This document shows, piece by piece, positions 17,940 through 27,433 of a DNA stretch of 64,000 nt (positions are counted from its first letter, which is position 1; every line of letters begins with the position of its first letter). The translations under genes and the position numbers were made by a program. Location: assembly GCF_005543295.1 (NCBI RefSeq), contig NZ_SRSG01000009.1:62001-126000 (forward strand), written 5' to 3'. The notes beneath the pieces are model-generated. The model saw only the letters and a program-made list of their open reading frames with translations. It was not told where the DNA came from and made no database searches. Source of the stretch: Halalkalirubrum salinum. Lineage in GTDB: Archaea; Halobacteriota; Halobacteria; Halobacteriales; Haloferacaceae.

Positions 17940-18898
17940 TCCACAGTAACCGTTTTCAGGGCGCGTTCGACGATCGATTCACCCGAATCTCCGCCGCTGT
18001 CGGACCTGATCCGATGGGACAACACCGTTTTGGCCTCTGTCTGGACATCGTCGGGGACGACGTAATCGCGTCCGTCGAGAATTGCCCGGGCCTGTGCGCC
18101 GCGCATAAGCGCGATGCTCCCGCGAGGGCTGACCCCAAGTGCGGCGTGGTTTCGGGTATACTCGACGAGCGCGGCAATGTAGGCACGAACCGGCTCGGAG
18201 ACGTCGACTGCGCCGACCGTGTTTTTGGCGCGAAGAAGATTCGCGGTGCTGACAACGGAGCCGATCGTGTCGATCGGATGAGTGCCCGAGACTCGCTCGA
18301 GCAGCGCAGTCTCCTCGGTGGTGCTCGGGTAGCCGAGGCGAATCTTCTTCATGAACCGATCGATCTCTGCGAGCGGCAGCTCGTAGGTGCGTCCCGGCTC
18401 GACGTCGTTTTGGGTTGCAATAACAGTGAAGGGGTCCGGCAGCTCACGGGTCGTCCCGTCGGTCGTCACCTGCCGTTCTTCCATCGCCTCAAGCAGTGCA
18501 GACTGGGTCTTTGGCGGCGCACGATTGATTTCGTCACCCAGGACGACGTTCGCGAACACCGGCCCGGGTTGGAAGTCGAACTCACGTGTCTGCTGGTTGA
18601 ACACATTGACACCAGTCACGTCAGAGGGCAGTAGATCGGGAGTGAACTGCACGCGTTTGAACGAGCAGTCGATCGACGCGGCGAGCGCGCGAGCGAGCAT
18701 GGTCTTTCCAACGCCTGGGACGTCTTCGACAAGGACGTGACCGTCGGCGAACACCGCGACAATGATGTGTTCGATTTCCGTGCGATTACCGACAATAACT
18801 TGCTGGACATTGTCGAGTATCGCCTCGGCGACGGCGGCAGCCTCCGTAACCGGGAGTGGCCTCGGCACATGATCCGTATCGGTCGATGCGTCAGTCAT
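17936..18898 (-). CDS. MoxR-type AAA+ ATPase
   Basis: The 320-residue protein has Walker A in DVPGVGKTMLARAL near residue 60. The MoxR-specific stretch GDEINRAPPKTQSALLEAME at about 120-139 carries the Walker B acids. A second insert and a C-terminal lid domain follow. MoxR ATPases act as chaperones in maturing partner complexes. It is the first gene of the three-gene operon with DUF58 and the transglutaminase-like protein, and is divergent from mutS. Confidence 0.92.
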   Translation of the reverse strand: MTDASTDTDHVPRPLPVTEAAAVAEAILDNVQQVIVGNRTEIEHIIVAVFADGHVLVEDVPGVGKTMLARALAASIDCSFKRVQFTPDLLPSDVTGVNVFNQQTREFDFQPGPVFANVVLGDEINRAPPKTQSALLEAMEERQVTTDGTTRELPDPFTVIATQNDVEPGRTYELPLAEIDRFMKKIRLGYPSTTEETALLERVSGTHPIDTIGSVVSTANLLRAKNTVGAVDVSEPVRAYIAALVEYTRNHAALGVSPRGSIALMRGAQARAILDGRDYVVPDDVQTEAKTVLSHRIRSDSGGDSGESIVERALKTVTVE

Positions 18899-19130
18899 CG
18901 ATATCGGGAGTGAATGTGACTCTGGCGACGTGTACTCGTCGGCGGTTCGGAGCGGTCGTCACATGTGGCGTGTGGACAGTACACATTCTCCGTTGTGGTT
19001 GCGCAAAGGTAACTCTGCCGGGCAAATGCACAGGATCCGGCCACGAGCGGTCAATACGGGTATATACACCACACGAGAGCGGCCATCTGCAGCCGTGTCG
19101 CTTATCTGCGATCGGATCGCCCGTTCGGAT

Positions 19131-21779
19131 ATGGACGATCCGACCGGCGCACCCGAGCCGATGGCCGCGAAGCAATCGGAGCTGACGCCGATGCTGTCGC
19201 AGTACCTACAGCTTTGTCTCGACCACGAGGAGGCGATCGTGCTGTTTCAGGTCGGCGACTTCTACGAGGCGTTTTGTGAAGCCGCCGAGGCAGTCGCACG
19301 GATCTGTGAGGTGACGCTCACGAAGCGTGAGGATTCGACGGGAACATACCCGATGGCTGGGATCCCGATCGACAACGCGGCCTCATACCTCGAACGGCTC
19401 CTCGATGCGGGCTACCGGGTCGCGATCGCCGATCAGGTCGAAGACGCCGACGCCAGTACGGGACTCGTCGATCGGGCAGTCACGCAGGTGTTGACGCCGG
19501 GGACAATCGTCGACGAGACGCTGCTCGCGGCGGGAACGACGAACTATCTCGTCGCGATTGCGGCGAACGAAACCACCGACACAACAGATACCGGCGGGCC
19601 CGAGCAGTTTGCGATCGCCGCGATCGACGTCTCGACGGGCGAGTGGTTCGTCGTCCCCACACCAGACACCGCAGCGATAGAGACGGAGCTTCGACGGATC
19701 GACCCCGCAGAGGTACTCGTCGAGCCATCGACCGCGGACATCGAAGCAATTGCGGCCGGCTCGTGGGCAGTCTCCCAAACCAGTCGACTTGAAGCGACGG
19801 CCCCAAACGATCGGCTGGACGCCTACGACACCGCAGCACTCGAAACCGACCTCGAACGACGCGCCTGCGCTGCGGTGGTCGGCTACGCTGAATACACCCA
19901 GGGCGACGACGGCTCGCTCGGATACGTCGGAGCCGTTCGGCGAGAGACCCGTCACGAGCGGCTGCGGCTCGACGGCGCGGCGCTGGCCAGCCTCGAACTG
20001 TTTGAAACCCGCGAGCGAGCAGGTGGGGCGACCCTGTTCGAAACGATCGACGCGACGTCCTCGGCGCTTGGTCGGCGATGTCTCGAGCGCTGGCTCCGCC
20101 GGCCGTTGGTCGACCGTGCGGCGATCGAATCACGGCTGAGTGCGGTTGCGGCACTCGCCGAGGCGTCGATCGCCCGCGAGGAACTTCGTGACGGGCTGGC
20201 GGATGCCTACGACCTCGAACGCCTTGCCGGGCGACTCTCCCGGGAGCGCGCGAACGCCCGAGACCTCAGATCGCTTGCGTCGACGCTTGCGGTCGTGCCC
20301 GAACTCCGAGCTGCCCTGGAGCCACTCTCGAGTGAGTCCGAGGCGATCGCCGCCCTGGCCGATCGGCTCGACCCACTGTCGGCCGTCAGCGAGCGAATCG
20401 AGGCTGCGATCCGGCCTGATCCGCCGATGGAAATTACCGACGGGGGAGTGATCCGAGAGGGATTCAACGAAGATCTCGACAACGTACGAGCAACCGCACA
20501 GGACGGCCGCGAGTGGGTCTCACAGTTAGAAAAACGCGAGCGCGAACGGACCGGGATCGACTCGCTGGCTGTGGGACACAATCAGGTCCACGGCTACTAC
20601 ATCGAGGTGACAAATCCCAACCTCGAGCACGTGCCCGAGGAGTACACCCGCAGACAGACGCTCAAAAACGCTGAGCGATTTTACACACCAGAACTGAAAG
20701 CGCGCGAAGACGAGATTTTCGCCGCCGAAGAGCGCGCCGAGAACCTCGAATACGAGCTTTTCACCTCGCTTCGCGAGGAACTCGCCGGTGAAACCGATCG
20801 AATCACGGCGCTTGCGGGCGCGATCGGCGAACTCGACGCGCTGTGTTCGCTTGCGAGTACGGCGGTCAACCGCGACTACGTCCGACCGACGGTCGCCGAT
20901 CCAGGCGCAGCTATCCGTATCGAAGGCGGACGGCATCCGGTCGTCGAGTCAACAGAACGGGAGTTCGTCCCGAACGACACCGACCTCGCGCGCGGAGAGA
21001 TTGCGATCATCACCGGACCGAACATGAGCGGCAAGTCGACGTACATGCGGCAGGTCGCGCTCATTGTCCTCCTCACACAGCTTGGGAGCTTCGTCCCCGC
21101 CGAGGCCGCCCGCGTGCCGATCGTCGATCGGCTCTTCACCCGCGTGGGCGCGAGCGACGACATCGCCGGCGGGCAGTCGACGTTCATGCGCGAGATGACC
21201 GAGCTGACCGACATCCTCACCGAGGCAACCGACCGATCGCTCGTCTTGCTCGATGAGGTTGGCCGCGGCACGAGTACGACCGACGGGCGGGCGATCGCAG
21301 CGGCGACAACGGAATACATCCACGACGAGATCGGCGCGACAACCCTATTTGCCACCCACTACCACGAGCTAACCGCGCTCGAATCGCAGTACGATCGCGT
21401 CGTCAACCGCCACTTCGCCGCAACGCGGGAGGGTGAGTCGGTGACGTTTCTGCATCGGATCGCTCGCGGCGGCTCGTCGGCGTCCTATGGGATCGAGGTC
21501 GCCCGGATGGCGGGCGTCCCAGAGGCAGTCGTCGAGGAGGCGTACGCGATCGTCGACGAAGAGGTGACAGAAACAGAGGAAACGGTCAGTCCGTCAACAG
21601 ACGGAGACCAATCGCCGGCAGGCTCTGCAAGCGGCTCGGAGACCGATCCGGACGGTGGTGAGGGCGAAGCCGAAACGCTCGCCGAGATCGCTGCAGAGCT
21701 GGAGTCACTCGACATTGCCCGAACAACGCCGATCGAGGCGCTGACACTGCTGGACTCGCTGCAGTCGAAGCTCCGGTGA
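19131..21779 (+). CDS. mutS: DNA mismatch repair protein MutS
   Basis: The protein has 882 residues from the ATG at 19131. Upstream in-frame starts would add sequence unlike MutS. The mismatch-recognition motif GDFYEAF is at about 42-48. The clamp and lever domains follow. The ATPase core has Walker A GPNMSGKST near residue 630, then DEVGRGTSTTDG and the ATHYHELT motif. A Glu/Ser/Asp-rich linker precedes a short C-terminal helix (ARTTPIEALTLLDSLQSKLR). It binds mispaired bases and recruits MutL. mutL follows 63 bases later with its own promoter. Confidence 0.96.
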   Translation: MDDPTGAPEPMAAKQSELTPMLSQYLQLCLDHEEAIVLFQVGDFYEAFCEAAEAVARICEVTLTKREDSTGTYPMAGIPIDNAASYLERLLDAGYRVAIADQVEDADASTGLVDRAVTQVLTPGTIVDETLLAAGTTNYLVAIAANETTDTTDTGGPEQFAIAAIDVSTGEWFVVPTPDTAAIETELRRIDPAEVLVEPSTADIEAIAAGSWAVSQTSRLEATAPNDRLDAYDTAALETDLERRACAAVVGYAEYTQGDDGSLGYVGAVRRETRHERLRLDGAALASLELFETRERAGGATLFETIDATSSALGRRCLERWLRRPLVDRAAIESRLSAVAALAEASIAREELRDGLADAYDLERLAGRLSRERANARDLRSLASTLAVVPELRAALEPLSSESEAIAALADRLDPLSAVSERIEAAIRPDPPMEITDGGVIREGFNEDLDNVRATAQDGREWVSQLEKRERERTGIDSLAVGHNQVHGYYIEVTNPNLEHVPEEYTRRQTLKNAERFYTPELKAREDEIFAAEERAENLEYELFTSLREELAGETDRITALAGAIGELDALCSLASTAVNRDYVRPTVADPGAAIRIEGGRHPVVESTEREFVPNDTDLARGEIAIITGPNMSGKSTYMRQVALIVLLTQLGSFVPAEAARVPIVDRLFTRVGASDDIAGGQSTFMREMTELTDILTEATDRSLVLLDEVGRGTSTTDGRAIAAATTEYIHDEIGATTLFATHYHELTALESQYDRVVNRHFAATREGESVTFLHRIARGGSSASYGIEVARMAGVPEAVVEEAYAIVDEEVTETEETVSPSTDGDQSPAGSASGSETDPDGGEGEAETLAEIAAELESLDIARTTPIEALTLLDSLQSKLR

Positions 21780-21810
21780 GCAGACAGGGACACGAAGCCC
21801 GGCGGTAACG

Positions 21811-21818
21811 CATATATT
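21811..21818 (+). promoter_or_regulatory. TATA-like box of mutL
   Basis: CATATATT lies 25-32 bases before the mutL ATG, in the 63-base gap after mutS. It suggests mutL can be transcribed on its own. Confidence 0.45.
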
Positions 21819-21842
21819 CGCTGGACTGTTTTTGCCGGACGT

Positions 21843-23525
21843 ATGGCCGAGAGATCGATCCGCAGGCTGCCCCAGACGGTCGTCGATCGCATCGCCGCCG
21901 GCGAGGTGATCACCCGCCCGAGTCGCGTCGTGACCGAGCTCATCGACAACGCGCTCGATGCCGGCGCGAGTGCTATCGAGATCGAGGTCGCTGGGGGCGG
22001 GACTGAGCGGATCGCCGTCTCCGATGACGGGTGTGGAATGGCGCGGGCGGACGCCGAGCGGGCGATCGACCGGCACACGACGAGCAAGCTCGATCCAGCC
22101 GACGACGCGGCAATCGGTCGTATCGACACGCTCGGATTTCGGGGAGAGGCGCTGGCGTCGATCGCCGCGTGTGCGACCGTGTCGATCGTGACGAGCGACG
22201 GTCGTGCGGTTGGGACGAAGCTACACCACGAACCGCAAGCAGACGAACCAACAGTGACCGACGCCGGACGGGCGCAGGGGACAACCGTGACGGTAACCAA
22301 CCTGTTCGACACGATGCCCGCACGCCGGCAGTCACTTGCTGGGGCGGCCACGGAGTTCCGCCGGATCGTCGATCGGGTGACCGCCTACGCGCTGGGTCGC
22401 CCTGACGTGCGGTTTACGCTTCGACACGACGGCTCGGAGACGATCTCAACGACCGGGCGGGGATTCACCGACGCGCTGCTCGGAATCTACGATCGGGAGG
22501 TTGCCTCCCACGCGAGCACCTTCGACCACGAGCGGGCAGTTACTGTCGGAGAAACTGAAGAGTCAGTCGACGTGTCGATCGACGGCGCGTTGGTCTCTCC
22601 CGCAATCGATCGGTCGCGCAAAGATCATATCAGAGTCGCGGTGAACGGTCGTCCCGTGTTGAATGGGGCGATCGAAACAGCGGTACGGGAGGGGTACGGA
22701 CCGCGGCTCCCCTCCGAGCGGTTCCCAATCGCAGTCGTCCGTCTCGACGTGCCGCCAGCGCTGGTCGATCCGAACGTCCACCCCGCAAAAGAAACCGTCG
22801 GACTCGTCGGCGAGGACGCGATCGGGCCGGCGCTCACCGACGCGATCGACACCGCGCTATCGTCGGGAGACGATCGCCGTGCAAGCGCCGTCGCGACCGA
22901 TCTTGACACGGCGATCGAGACCGGCAGGCCAGCCTCACGGTTCGACGAGCTGTCGGTAATCGGGACGTTTCGATCGCTGTACCTGCTTTGTGAGGCTGAT
23001 GCCGAACTGATTGTGATCGATCAACACGCCGCCCACGAGCGGGTGAACTACGAGCGCCTCCGTGCGGTGTTCGACGGCCGTCCAATCGAGACTGCCAAGC
23101 TCGATCCGCCGGCGACGGTATCGCTTTCGCCAACAGCGCGGGCAAGGCTCGACGCACACGCTGAGGCGATTACCGAACTCGGCTACGAGGTCGAGCCGTT
23201 CGATGACTCGACGGTCAGGGTCAAAACGGTCCCCGCGCCGTTCGGCCGGACGGCAACGGCGGCGTCGATCCGCGATGCCGTGGGATCGGTCGCCAACGAC
23301 GGCTCTGGGGCGGATCCACGCGAAGTGCTGTTGGCGGAGCTCGCCTGCCACCCATCAATCAAAGCCGGCGACGAGCTGTCTGCCGAGGCTGCACAGGCAC
23401 TCATCGATCGGCTCGGGGAGTGCGCGGATCCGTACCGGTGCCCGCACGGCCGGCCGACAATGACTACATTGTCGGAGGCATCGCTGGCGAGCGCGTTCGA
23501 TCGACAGGCAACCCGGTTTCAATGA
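21843..23525 (+). CDS. mutL: DNA mismatch repair protein MutL
   Basis: The 560-residue protein has the GHKL ATPase motifs near the N-terminus: ELIDNALDAGA, DDGCGM and GFRGEALASI. The C-terminal dimerisation domain holds DQHAAHERVNYE, near residue 392. This fits the DQHA(x)2E(x)4E endonuclease metal motif, and CPHGRPT lies near the end. It is therefore expected to nick DNA during repair, like the MutL of organisms without MutH. It follows mutS directly. Confidence 0.95.
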   Translation: MAERSIRRLPQTVVDRIAAGEVITRPSRVVTELIDNALDAGASAIEIEVAGGGTERIAVSDDGCGMARADAERAIDRHTTSKLDPADDAAIGRIDTLGFRGEALASIAACATVSIVTSDGRAVGTKLHHEPQADEPTVTDAGRAQGTTVTVTNLFDTMPARRQSLAGAATEFRRIVDRVTAYALGRPDVRFTLRHDGSETISTTGRGFTDALLGIYDREVASHASTFDHERAVTVGETEESVDVSIDGALVSPAIDRSRKDHIRVAVNGRPVLNGAIETAVREGYGPRLPSERFPIAVVRLDVPPALVDPNVHPAKETVGLVGEDAIGPALTDAIDTALSSGDDRRASAVATDLDTAIETGRPASRFDELSVIGTFRSLYLLCEADAELIVIDQHAAHERVNYERLRAVFDGRPIETAKLDPPATVSLSPTARARLDAHAEAITELGYEVEPFDDSTVRVKTVPAPFGRTATAASIRDAVGSVANDGSGADPREVLLAELACHPSIKAGDELSAEAAQALIDRLGECADPYRCPHGRPTMTTLSEASLASAFDRQATRFQ

Positions 23526-23532
23526 GTCGTGG

Positions 23533-23910
23533 TCACCAGTCTTTGCAGGATCGACACACGTAGCGATCGCCGTCGCGCCACAGCGCGGTGACCGACACAC
23601 CACAGCCCGGACACTCGGTCGGCTCCGGCGAGAACCGGTAGACTGCGATCGAACCTATTGGGTTGGAGGGATTATCAGGCGAGTCTTTGTCGGGGCTCTG
23701 GGAGTTTGCGTCGGTGAAGGCTGTAGGTTCAGCACTCGCGGTATCAGGATCGGCCGAGTCTGCGGAGGCTGTGGGTTCAGCACTCGCGGTATCAGGATCG
23801 GCCGAGTCTGGGCTCGCGGCGTCGACTGCGCCTGTGGGATCGGTGTGTGCGTCGTCGTCGGTATCCGAACTGGTGTCGAGAAAATCGTCCAGCGATCGGT
23901 TCTCGCCCAT
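23533..23910 (-). CDS. Acidic zinc-ribbon protein, unknown function
   Basis: This 125-residue protein starts MGENRSLDDFLDTSSD. It has a long acidic, Pro/Ala/Ser-rich, low-complexity middle and a C-terminal zinc ribbon with CPGCG and CRSCKDW. The middle contains two nearly identical copies of SADPDTASAEPTA produced by a 48-base duplication. Its ATG overlaps the lysS stop by one base, so it is in an operon with pyrH and lysS. It resembles a small conserved haloarchaeal family with the same ends, but I assign no function. Confidence 0.72.
   Translation of the reverse strand: MGENRSLDDFLDTSSDTDDDAHTDPTGAVDAASPDSADPDTASAEPTASADSADPDTASAEPTAFTDANSQSPDKDSPDNPSNPIGSIAVYRFSPEPTECPGCGVSVTALWRDGDRYVCRSCKDW
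23719..23810. repeat. Direct repeat, two 44-bp near-identical copies, 48-bp period
   Basis: Copies at 23719-23762 and 23767-23810 differ by one base as read by eye. They encode the duplicated 16-residue segment of the zinc-ribbon protein. A whole number of codons per unit keeps the frame. Confidence 0.85.
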
Positions 23911-25796
23911 CAGGCTTCTCTACGCAGTCGATCGACAACAAACTCCCGCTCGAGTTCGCCGAGGAACTCCCCGAGCCGTGGGCCTTGCGTCTCATCAAAG
24001 AACAGGCGGTAGCCTGCTTCGAACAGCTCGCTCACGTCGAGATCGTGCTCGCGTGCTGTCTCGTAGATTTCGCTTTGGATCGCCTCGCCGTCGTGGCCCA
24101 CCTCGACGAACGACGCCAGCGAATCAAGCGCGGCGGCGGTCGCGTCGTCGAAGGAAACGTCGGGCAGTTCCGCCTGCAGCCGGTAGTTGTAGGCGTTGTC
24201 CATCCGCTCAGCCCAGGTTCGAGCCTTCTCAACGCGGGCGAGCGCGGCGTCGATCGCCGCCTGACTCGCATCGTCGGGGATGTGCCCCTCGTCACGGGCG
24301 AGCTGTTCGCGGAACGCGGGGTCCTCAACCATGCCAAGCACGGCCGCGAAGGTGTAGGGCAGTCGGATTCGGTCGGGGTCTATCTCGTCGACGACAAACG
24401 GATACGCCCGCTCGGCGAAGGAAGTGAGATCCTCGTCGTCGACCTCGCCAAAGTACGCGCGCTCGAAGCGATCGAAGTCATCGACCAGCTGATCGAGCCG
24501 CGAGAGGTCGAGATCCCGCGCCTTCCGCGGATTGAGCGCGAAAAAGTACCGCAGTACCTCGGGTTCGAGCAGTTCGAGAATCTCGGGGACGGTAACGATA
24601 TTGCCCGCTGAAGAGGACAGCGCCTCGCCGTTGAGCGTGAACCACTCGTATGTCATCGGGACCGGCGGGTCGATATCGAGGACTGTCCGGGCAATGTCTT
24701 CGCCGGAGGGCCAGGAGCCTTCCGCGTGGTCCTTGCCGAACGGCTCGAAATCGACGCCGAGCACCTGCCACTGGCCGGGCCACTCGAAGCGCCACGGCAG
24801 TTTGCCCTCCCGGAACGTGGCAGTTCCTTCGTGGTCACAGCCCTCGATCGTTCGATCGCCGACCGTCAGGTCCGTGCAGACGTAGTCGATCGTGTTGGCC
24901 GCGAGATCGATCGAGGTGACTGTTTCGGTGATCTTCCCGCAGTTCTCACAGACCGGATTGAATGGAACGTACGAGTCGTCGACTTTGTCTTGATACGCCG
25001 ACAGCACCTCACGAGCAGTCTCGACCTCCGAGAGCACACACTCGACGACCGAATCGAATGCGCCCTCGGCGTACAAGTCGGTGTTCGAGAGCATCTCAAC
25101 GGGAACCCCGAGGCGATCGGCGTCGGCCTGCAGGAGCGACGCGAAGTGGGCGGCGTACGAGTCGGCTTCTCCGAAGGGATCAGGGATGTCGGTGTAGGGC
25201 TTGCCAAGATTCCGCCCGAGCGCACCGGCATCAACGTCGCCCAACCCAACAATGTTCCCCTCGCTGTCAGCAAGTTTTCTGGGAAGTTTGCGAAGCGGAT
25301 CCTTGTCGTCAGAGGTAAACACCTGTCGAACCTCGTGGCCCCGCTCGCGAAGCACCGCGGCGACGAAGTACCCGCGCATGATCTCGTTGAAGTTCCCGAG
25401 GTGGGCGACACCAGACGGTGAGACCCCGCCTTTGATCACGATCGGCTCGGCTGGATCGCGTGCTTCGATCGTATCAGCCACCTCGTCGGCCCAGAAGGCG
25501 TGGTGGGGAATGTCGCTGTCCTCGCGATCGATCGCAGAGAGGACGTGCGGTGAGGATGATTCGTGGTCGGTCTCCGTGTCGGCAGACGTATCAATGGCGT
25601 CAGTCTCGTCGGTCTCGTCGGTCGCGTCAGCCGTGTCAGTCGCGTCGGTCGCGTCAGCTGTGTCAGATGTGTCAGTCGCGTCGGCCGGATCAGATGTGTC
25701 AGTCGCGTCGGCCGGGTCAGATGTGTCAGTCGCGTCGGCCGGGTCAGATGTGTCAGTCGCGTCAGCCGGGTCAGTCGTATCAGTCGTGTCGTTCAT
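23910..25796 (-). CDS. lysS: Lysyl-tRNA synthetase, class I
   Basis: The 628-residue protein is longer than the usual 530-550. The class I signature is PSGVAHLGN (the HIGH equivalent) near residue 127. A KMSKS-like LSSSAGN lies near 395. A zinc site (CENCGK with later Cys) and the helical anticodon-binding part follow. It charges tRNA-Lys and is the archaeal, non-class-II form. The first 75 or so residues are low-complexity, with repeats of ATDTSDPAD. The start is supported by a four-base overlap with the pyrH stop. The synthetase core begins near residue 78 (SPHVLSAIDRED). Confidence 0.93.
   Translation of the reverse strand: MNDTTDTTDPADATDTSDPADATDTSDPADATDTSDPADATDTSDTADATDATDTADATDETDETDAIDTSADTETDHESSSPHVLSAIDREDSDIPHHAFWADEVADTIEARDPAEPIVIKGGVSPSGVAHLGNFNEIMRGYFVAAVLRERGHEVRQVFTSDDKDPLRKLPRKLADSEGNIVGLGDVDAGALGRNLGKPYTDIPDPFGEADSYAAHFASLLQADADRLGVPVEMLSNTDLYAEGAFDSVVECVLSEVETAREVLSAYQDKVDDSYVPFNPVCENCGKITETVTSIDLAANTIDYVCTDLTVGDRTIEGCDHEGTATFREGKLPWRFEWPGQWQVLGVDFEPFGKDHAEGSWPSGEDIARTVLDIDPPVPMTYEWFTLNGEALSSSAGNIVTVPEILELLEPEVLRYFFALNPRKARDLDLSRLDQLVDDFDRFERAYFGEVDDEDLTSFAERAYPFVVDEIDPDRIRLPYTFAAVLGMVEDPAFREQLARDEGHIPDDASQAAIDAALARVEKARTWAERMDNAYNYRLQAELPDVSFDDATAAALDSLASFVEVGHDGEAIQSEIYETAREHDLDVSELFEAGYRLFFDETQGPRLGEFLGELEREFVVDRLRREA
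25669..25776. repeat. 27-bp tandem repeat, about four copies, inside lysS
   Basis: Units start at 25669, 25696, 25723 and 25750. The second and third look identical by eye and the outer ones differ by a few bases. Each encodes nine residues (ATDTSDPAD type), so copy-number change would keep the lysS frame. Degenerate related units extend towards 25590. Confidence 0.88.
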
Positions 25797-26512
25797 ACGG
25801 TCTGGGCCCAGTAGGTCGGTTCGTCACTTCCATCGGGGATGATGTCAGTTCCGGTGTGATCGCCGTCGAGAACCGCAGATTTGATCCGCCGGGGATCGTT
25901 GCCGTCGAGAACGACAGAGCGCATCGCCGATCGCTCGATGAGCTTCGCAGCAAGCAGATCAACCGGTGCGGACGCACCCGCATCCCGGCTCATTGGGACG
26001 ATTACGTCGACGAGCTCAGCGGGCGACATCGACTCGAACTTGCGGGCGTCGTCGTTCATCGCGGGATCGCTGTCGTACACCCCGTCAGCGCCGGTTGCGT
26101 AGACGAGCAGGTCGGCGCCGATGTACTCGGCGAACGCCGCGGCGACCGCGTCAGTCGTCTGGCCGGGCATGACCCCACCCATGACGGTGACGTCACCGCG
26201 TCTGAGTGATTCGCCAGCCTCGTCGTAGTCCGTTGCTGGTGTCGGACGGGTCCCCGGGCCGAGCGCCGAAATGAGCAGGCGGGCGTTGATCCGGGTCACG
26301 TCGATCCCAATCTGGTCGAGTTGGACCTCGTTTGCCCCGAGGTTGCGGGCAGCCCCGATGTACTCGCGGGCGACGCCACCGCCGCCGACGACAACCCCAA
26401 GCTCACAGCCCTCCGCGGCAAGCGACTCGATGACGTCGGCGTGTGCAGCGACCCGATCGGGATCGAGTTCGGGCGCAAGGACGCTTCCGCCCAACGAAAT
26501 CACGACTCTCAT
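25793..26512 (-). CDS. pyrH: Uridylate kinase (UMP kinase)
   Basis: The 239-residue enzyme starts MRVVISLGGSVLAPEL, a classic amino-acid-kinase opening. It also has VVGGGGVAREYIGAA near residue 50 and the ATGADGVYDSDP motif near 150. It phosphorylates UMP to UDP for pyrimidine nucleotide synthesis. The open frame extends 17 codons upstream, but the MRVV start matches the family. Its stop overlaps the lysS start by four bases, so the two are translationally coupled. Confidence 0.94.
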   Translation of the reverse strand: MRVVISLGGSVLAPELDPDRVAAHADVIESLAAEGCELGVVVGGGGVAREYIGAARNLGANEVQLDQIGIDVTRINARLLISALGPGTRPTPATDYDEAGESLRRGDVTVMGGVMPGQTTDAVAAAFAEYIGADLLVYATGADGVYDSDPAMNDDARKFESMSPAELVDVIVPMSRDAGASAPVDLLAAKLIERSAMRSVVLDGNDPRRIKSAVLDGDHTGTDIIPDGSDEPTYWAQTV

Positions 26513-26641
26513 TGGAGAGTCGTAGCTTTGATCCGGCCTTAAGAGTTGCCAACTATCGGCCACACGGACCGAAACAGAATGGACTGTTGCCGCCCAGCGC
26601 GCCCCGACACGCTCAAGCGGCTCGATGCCTCGATGTGTGGT

Positions 26642-27433
26642 ATGCAGACGCTCAGCGTGCTCGGACCCGGTGCGGCCGAGGTTGTTGGCAGCCTCGCCGC
26701 AGTGCTTGATGGACGGGTCGCAACGATCGATCGAACGGAGACGAACCCTGTTGAGCCCGAAACCGCCGACGGAGCCTACGAGCTTGGGCCCGAGGGGTCG
26801 TGGCGGGGAACGACTGCGGGGAGCGGCCTCCAGTCGCTACTCGATGACCTTGCCGGCGAGTTCGACTACGCGTTGCTCGCGGGTGTGAGCCGGACCCGAA
26901 TGCCGACAGTTGTGATCGGCGATCACGAGCTACCGGAGGGAGCACTGCTCCTCGAACGCGTGGCCGATCGATCGGCGCTCGAACTTGAGGCGATCGCAAC
27001 GACACTTGAAGAGACCGAACCGTACGTGACGCTCGAAACCCTCATCGATCGTGTTAAAGCCTCTCCAAAGGCCGAGCGATCGGGCGCGATCGCAACCTTC
27101 ACCGGCCGGGTCCGCGCAAAAGACGCCCCAGACGACAGCCCGACAGAAGCGCTCACCTTCGAGAAGTACGAAGGCGTCGCCGAAACGGCTATGTCCCGGA
27201 TCGAATCTGAACTGGCCGAGCGCGACGGTGTCCTGGCGGTCCAGATGCACCACCGCGTCGGTCGGATCGAAGATGGCGAGGATATCGTCTTTGTTGTCGT
27301 GCTCGCCGGCCACCGGACCGAGGCGTTCAGAGCCGTCGAAGACGGCATCAACCGACTCAAAGACGAGGTCCCGATATTCAAAAGAGAGACTACCGCTGAT
27401 GCAGAGTTTTGGGTCCACGAGCGATCGGAGTGA
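26642..27433 (+). CDS. moaE: Molybdopterin synthase catalytic subunit MoaE with MobB-like N-terminus
   Basis: The protein has 263 residues from MQTLSVLGPGA. The C-terminal half (about 125-263) is a MoaE domain, with SGAIATFTGRVR, QMHHRVGRIEDGEDIVFVVV and the lysine region VPIFKRE. It transfers sulfur to precursor Z with MoaD. The N-terminal 115 residues resemble the MobB fold (DDLAGEFDYALLAGVSRTRM, then an ELPEG-type stretch) but have no clear P-loop, so they may be structural. The open frame begins at 26546, and another start at 26633 is possible. mobA lies 24 kb away. Confidence 0.88.
   Translation: MQTLSVLGPGAAEVVGSLAAVLDGRVATIDRTETNPVEPETADGAYELGPEGSWRGTTAGSGLQSLLDDLAGEFDYALLAGVSRTRMPTVVIGDHELPEGALLLERVADRSALELEAIATTLEETEPYVTLETLIDRVKASPKAERSGAIATFTGRVRAKDAPDDSPTEALTFEKYEGVAETAMSRIESELAERDGVLAVQMHHRVGRIEDGEDIVFVVVLAGHRTEAFRAVEDGINRLKDEVPIFKRETTADAEFWVHERSE

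Noticed and set aside
23663-25421. Two or three long plus-strand open frames across lysS
   Set aside because: They mirror lysS codons and contain Arg- and Val-rich shadow translations without motifs.
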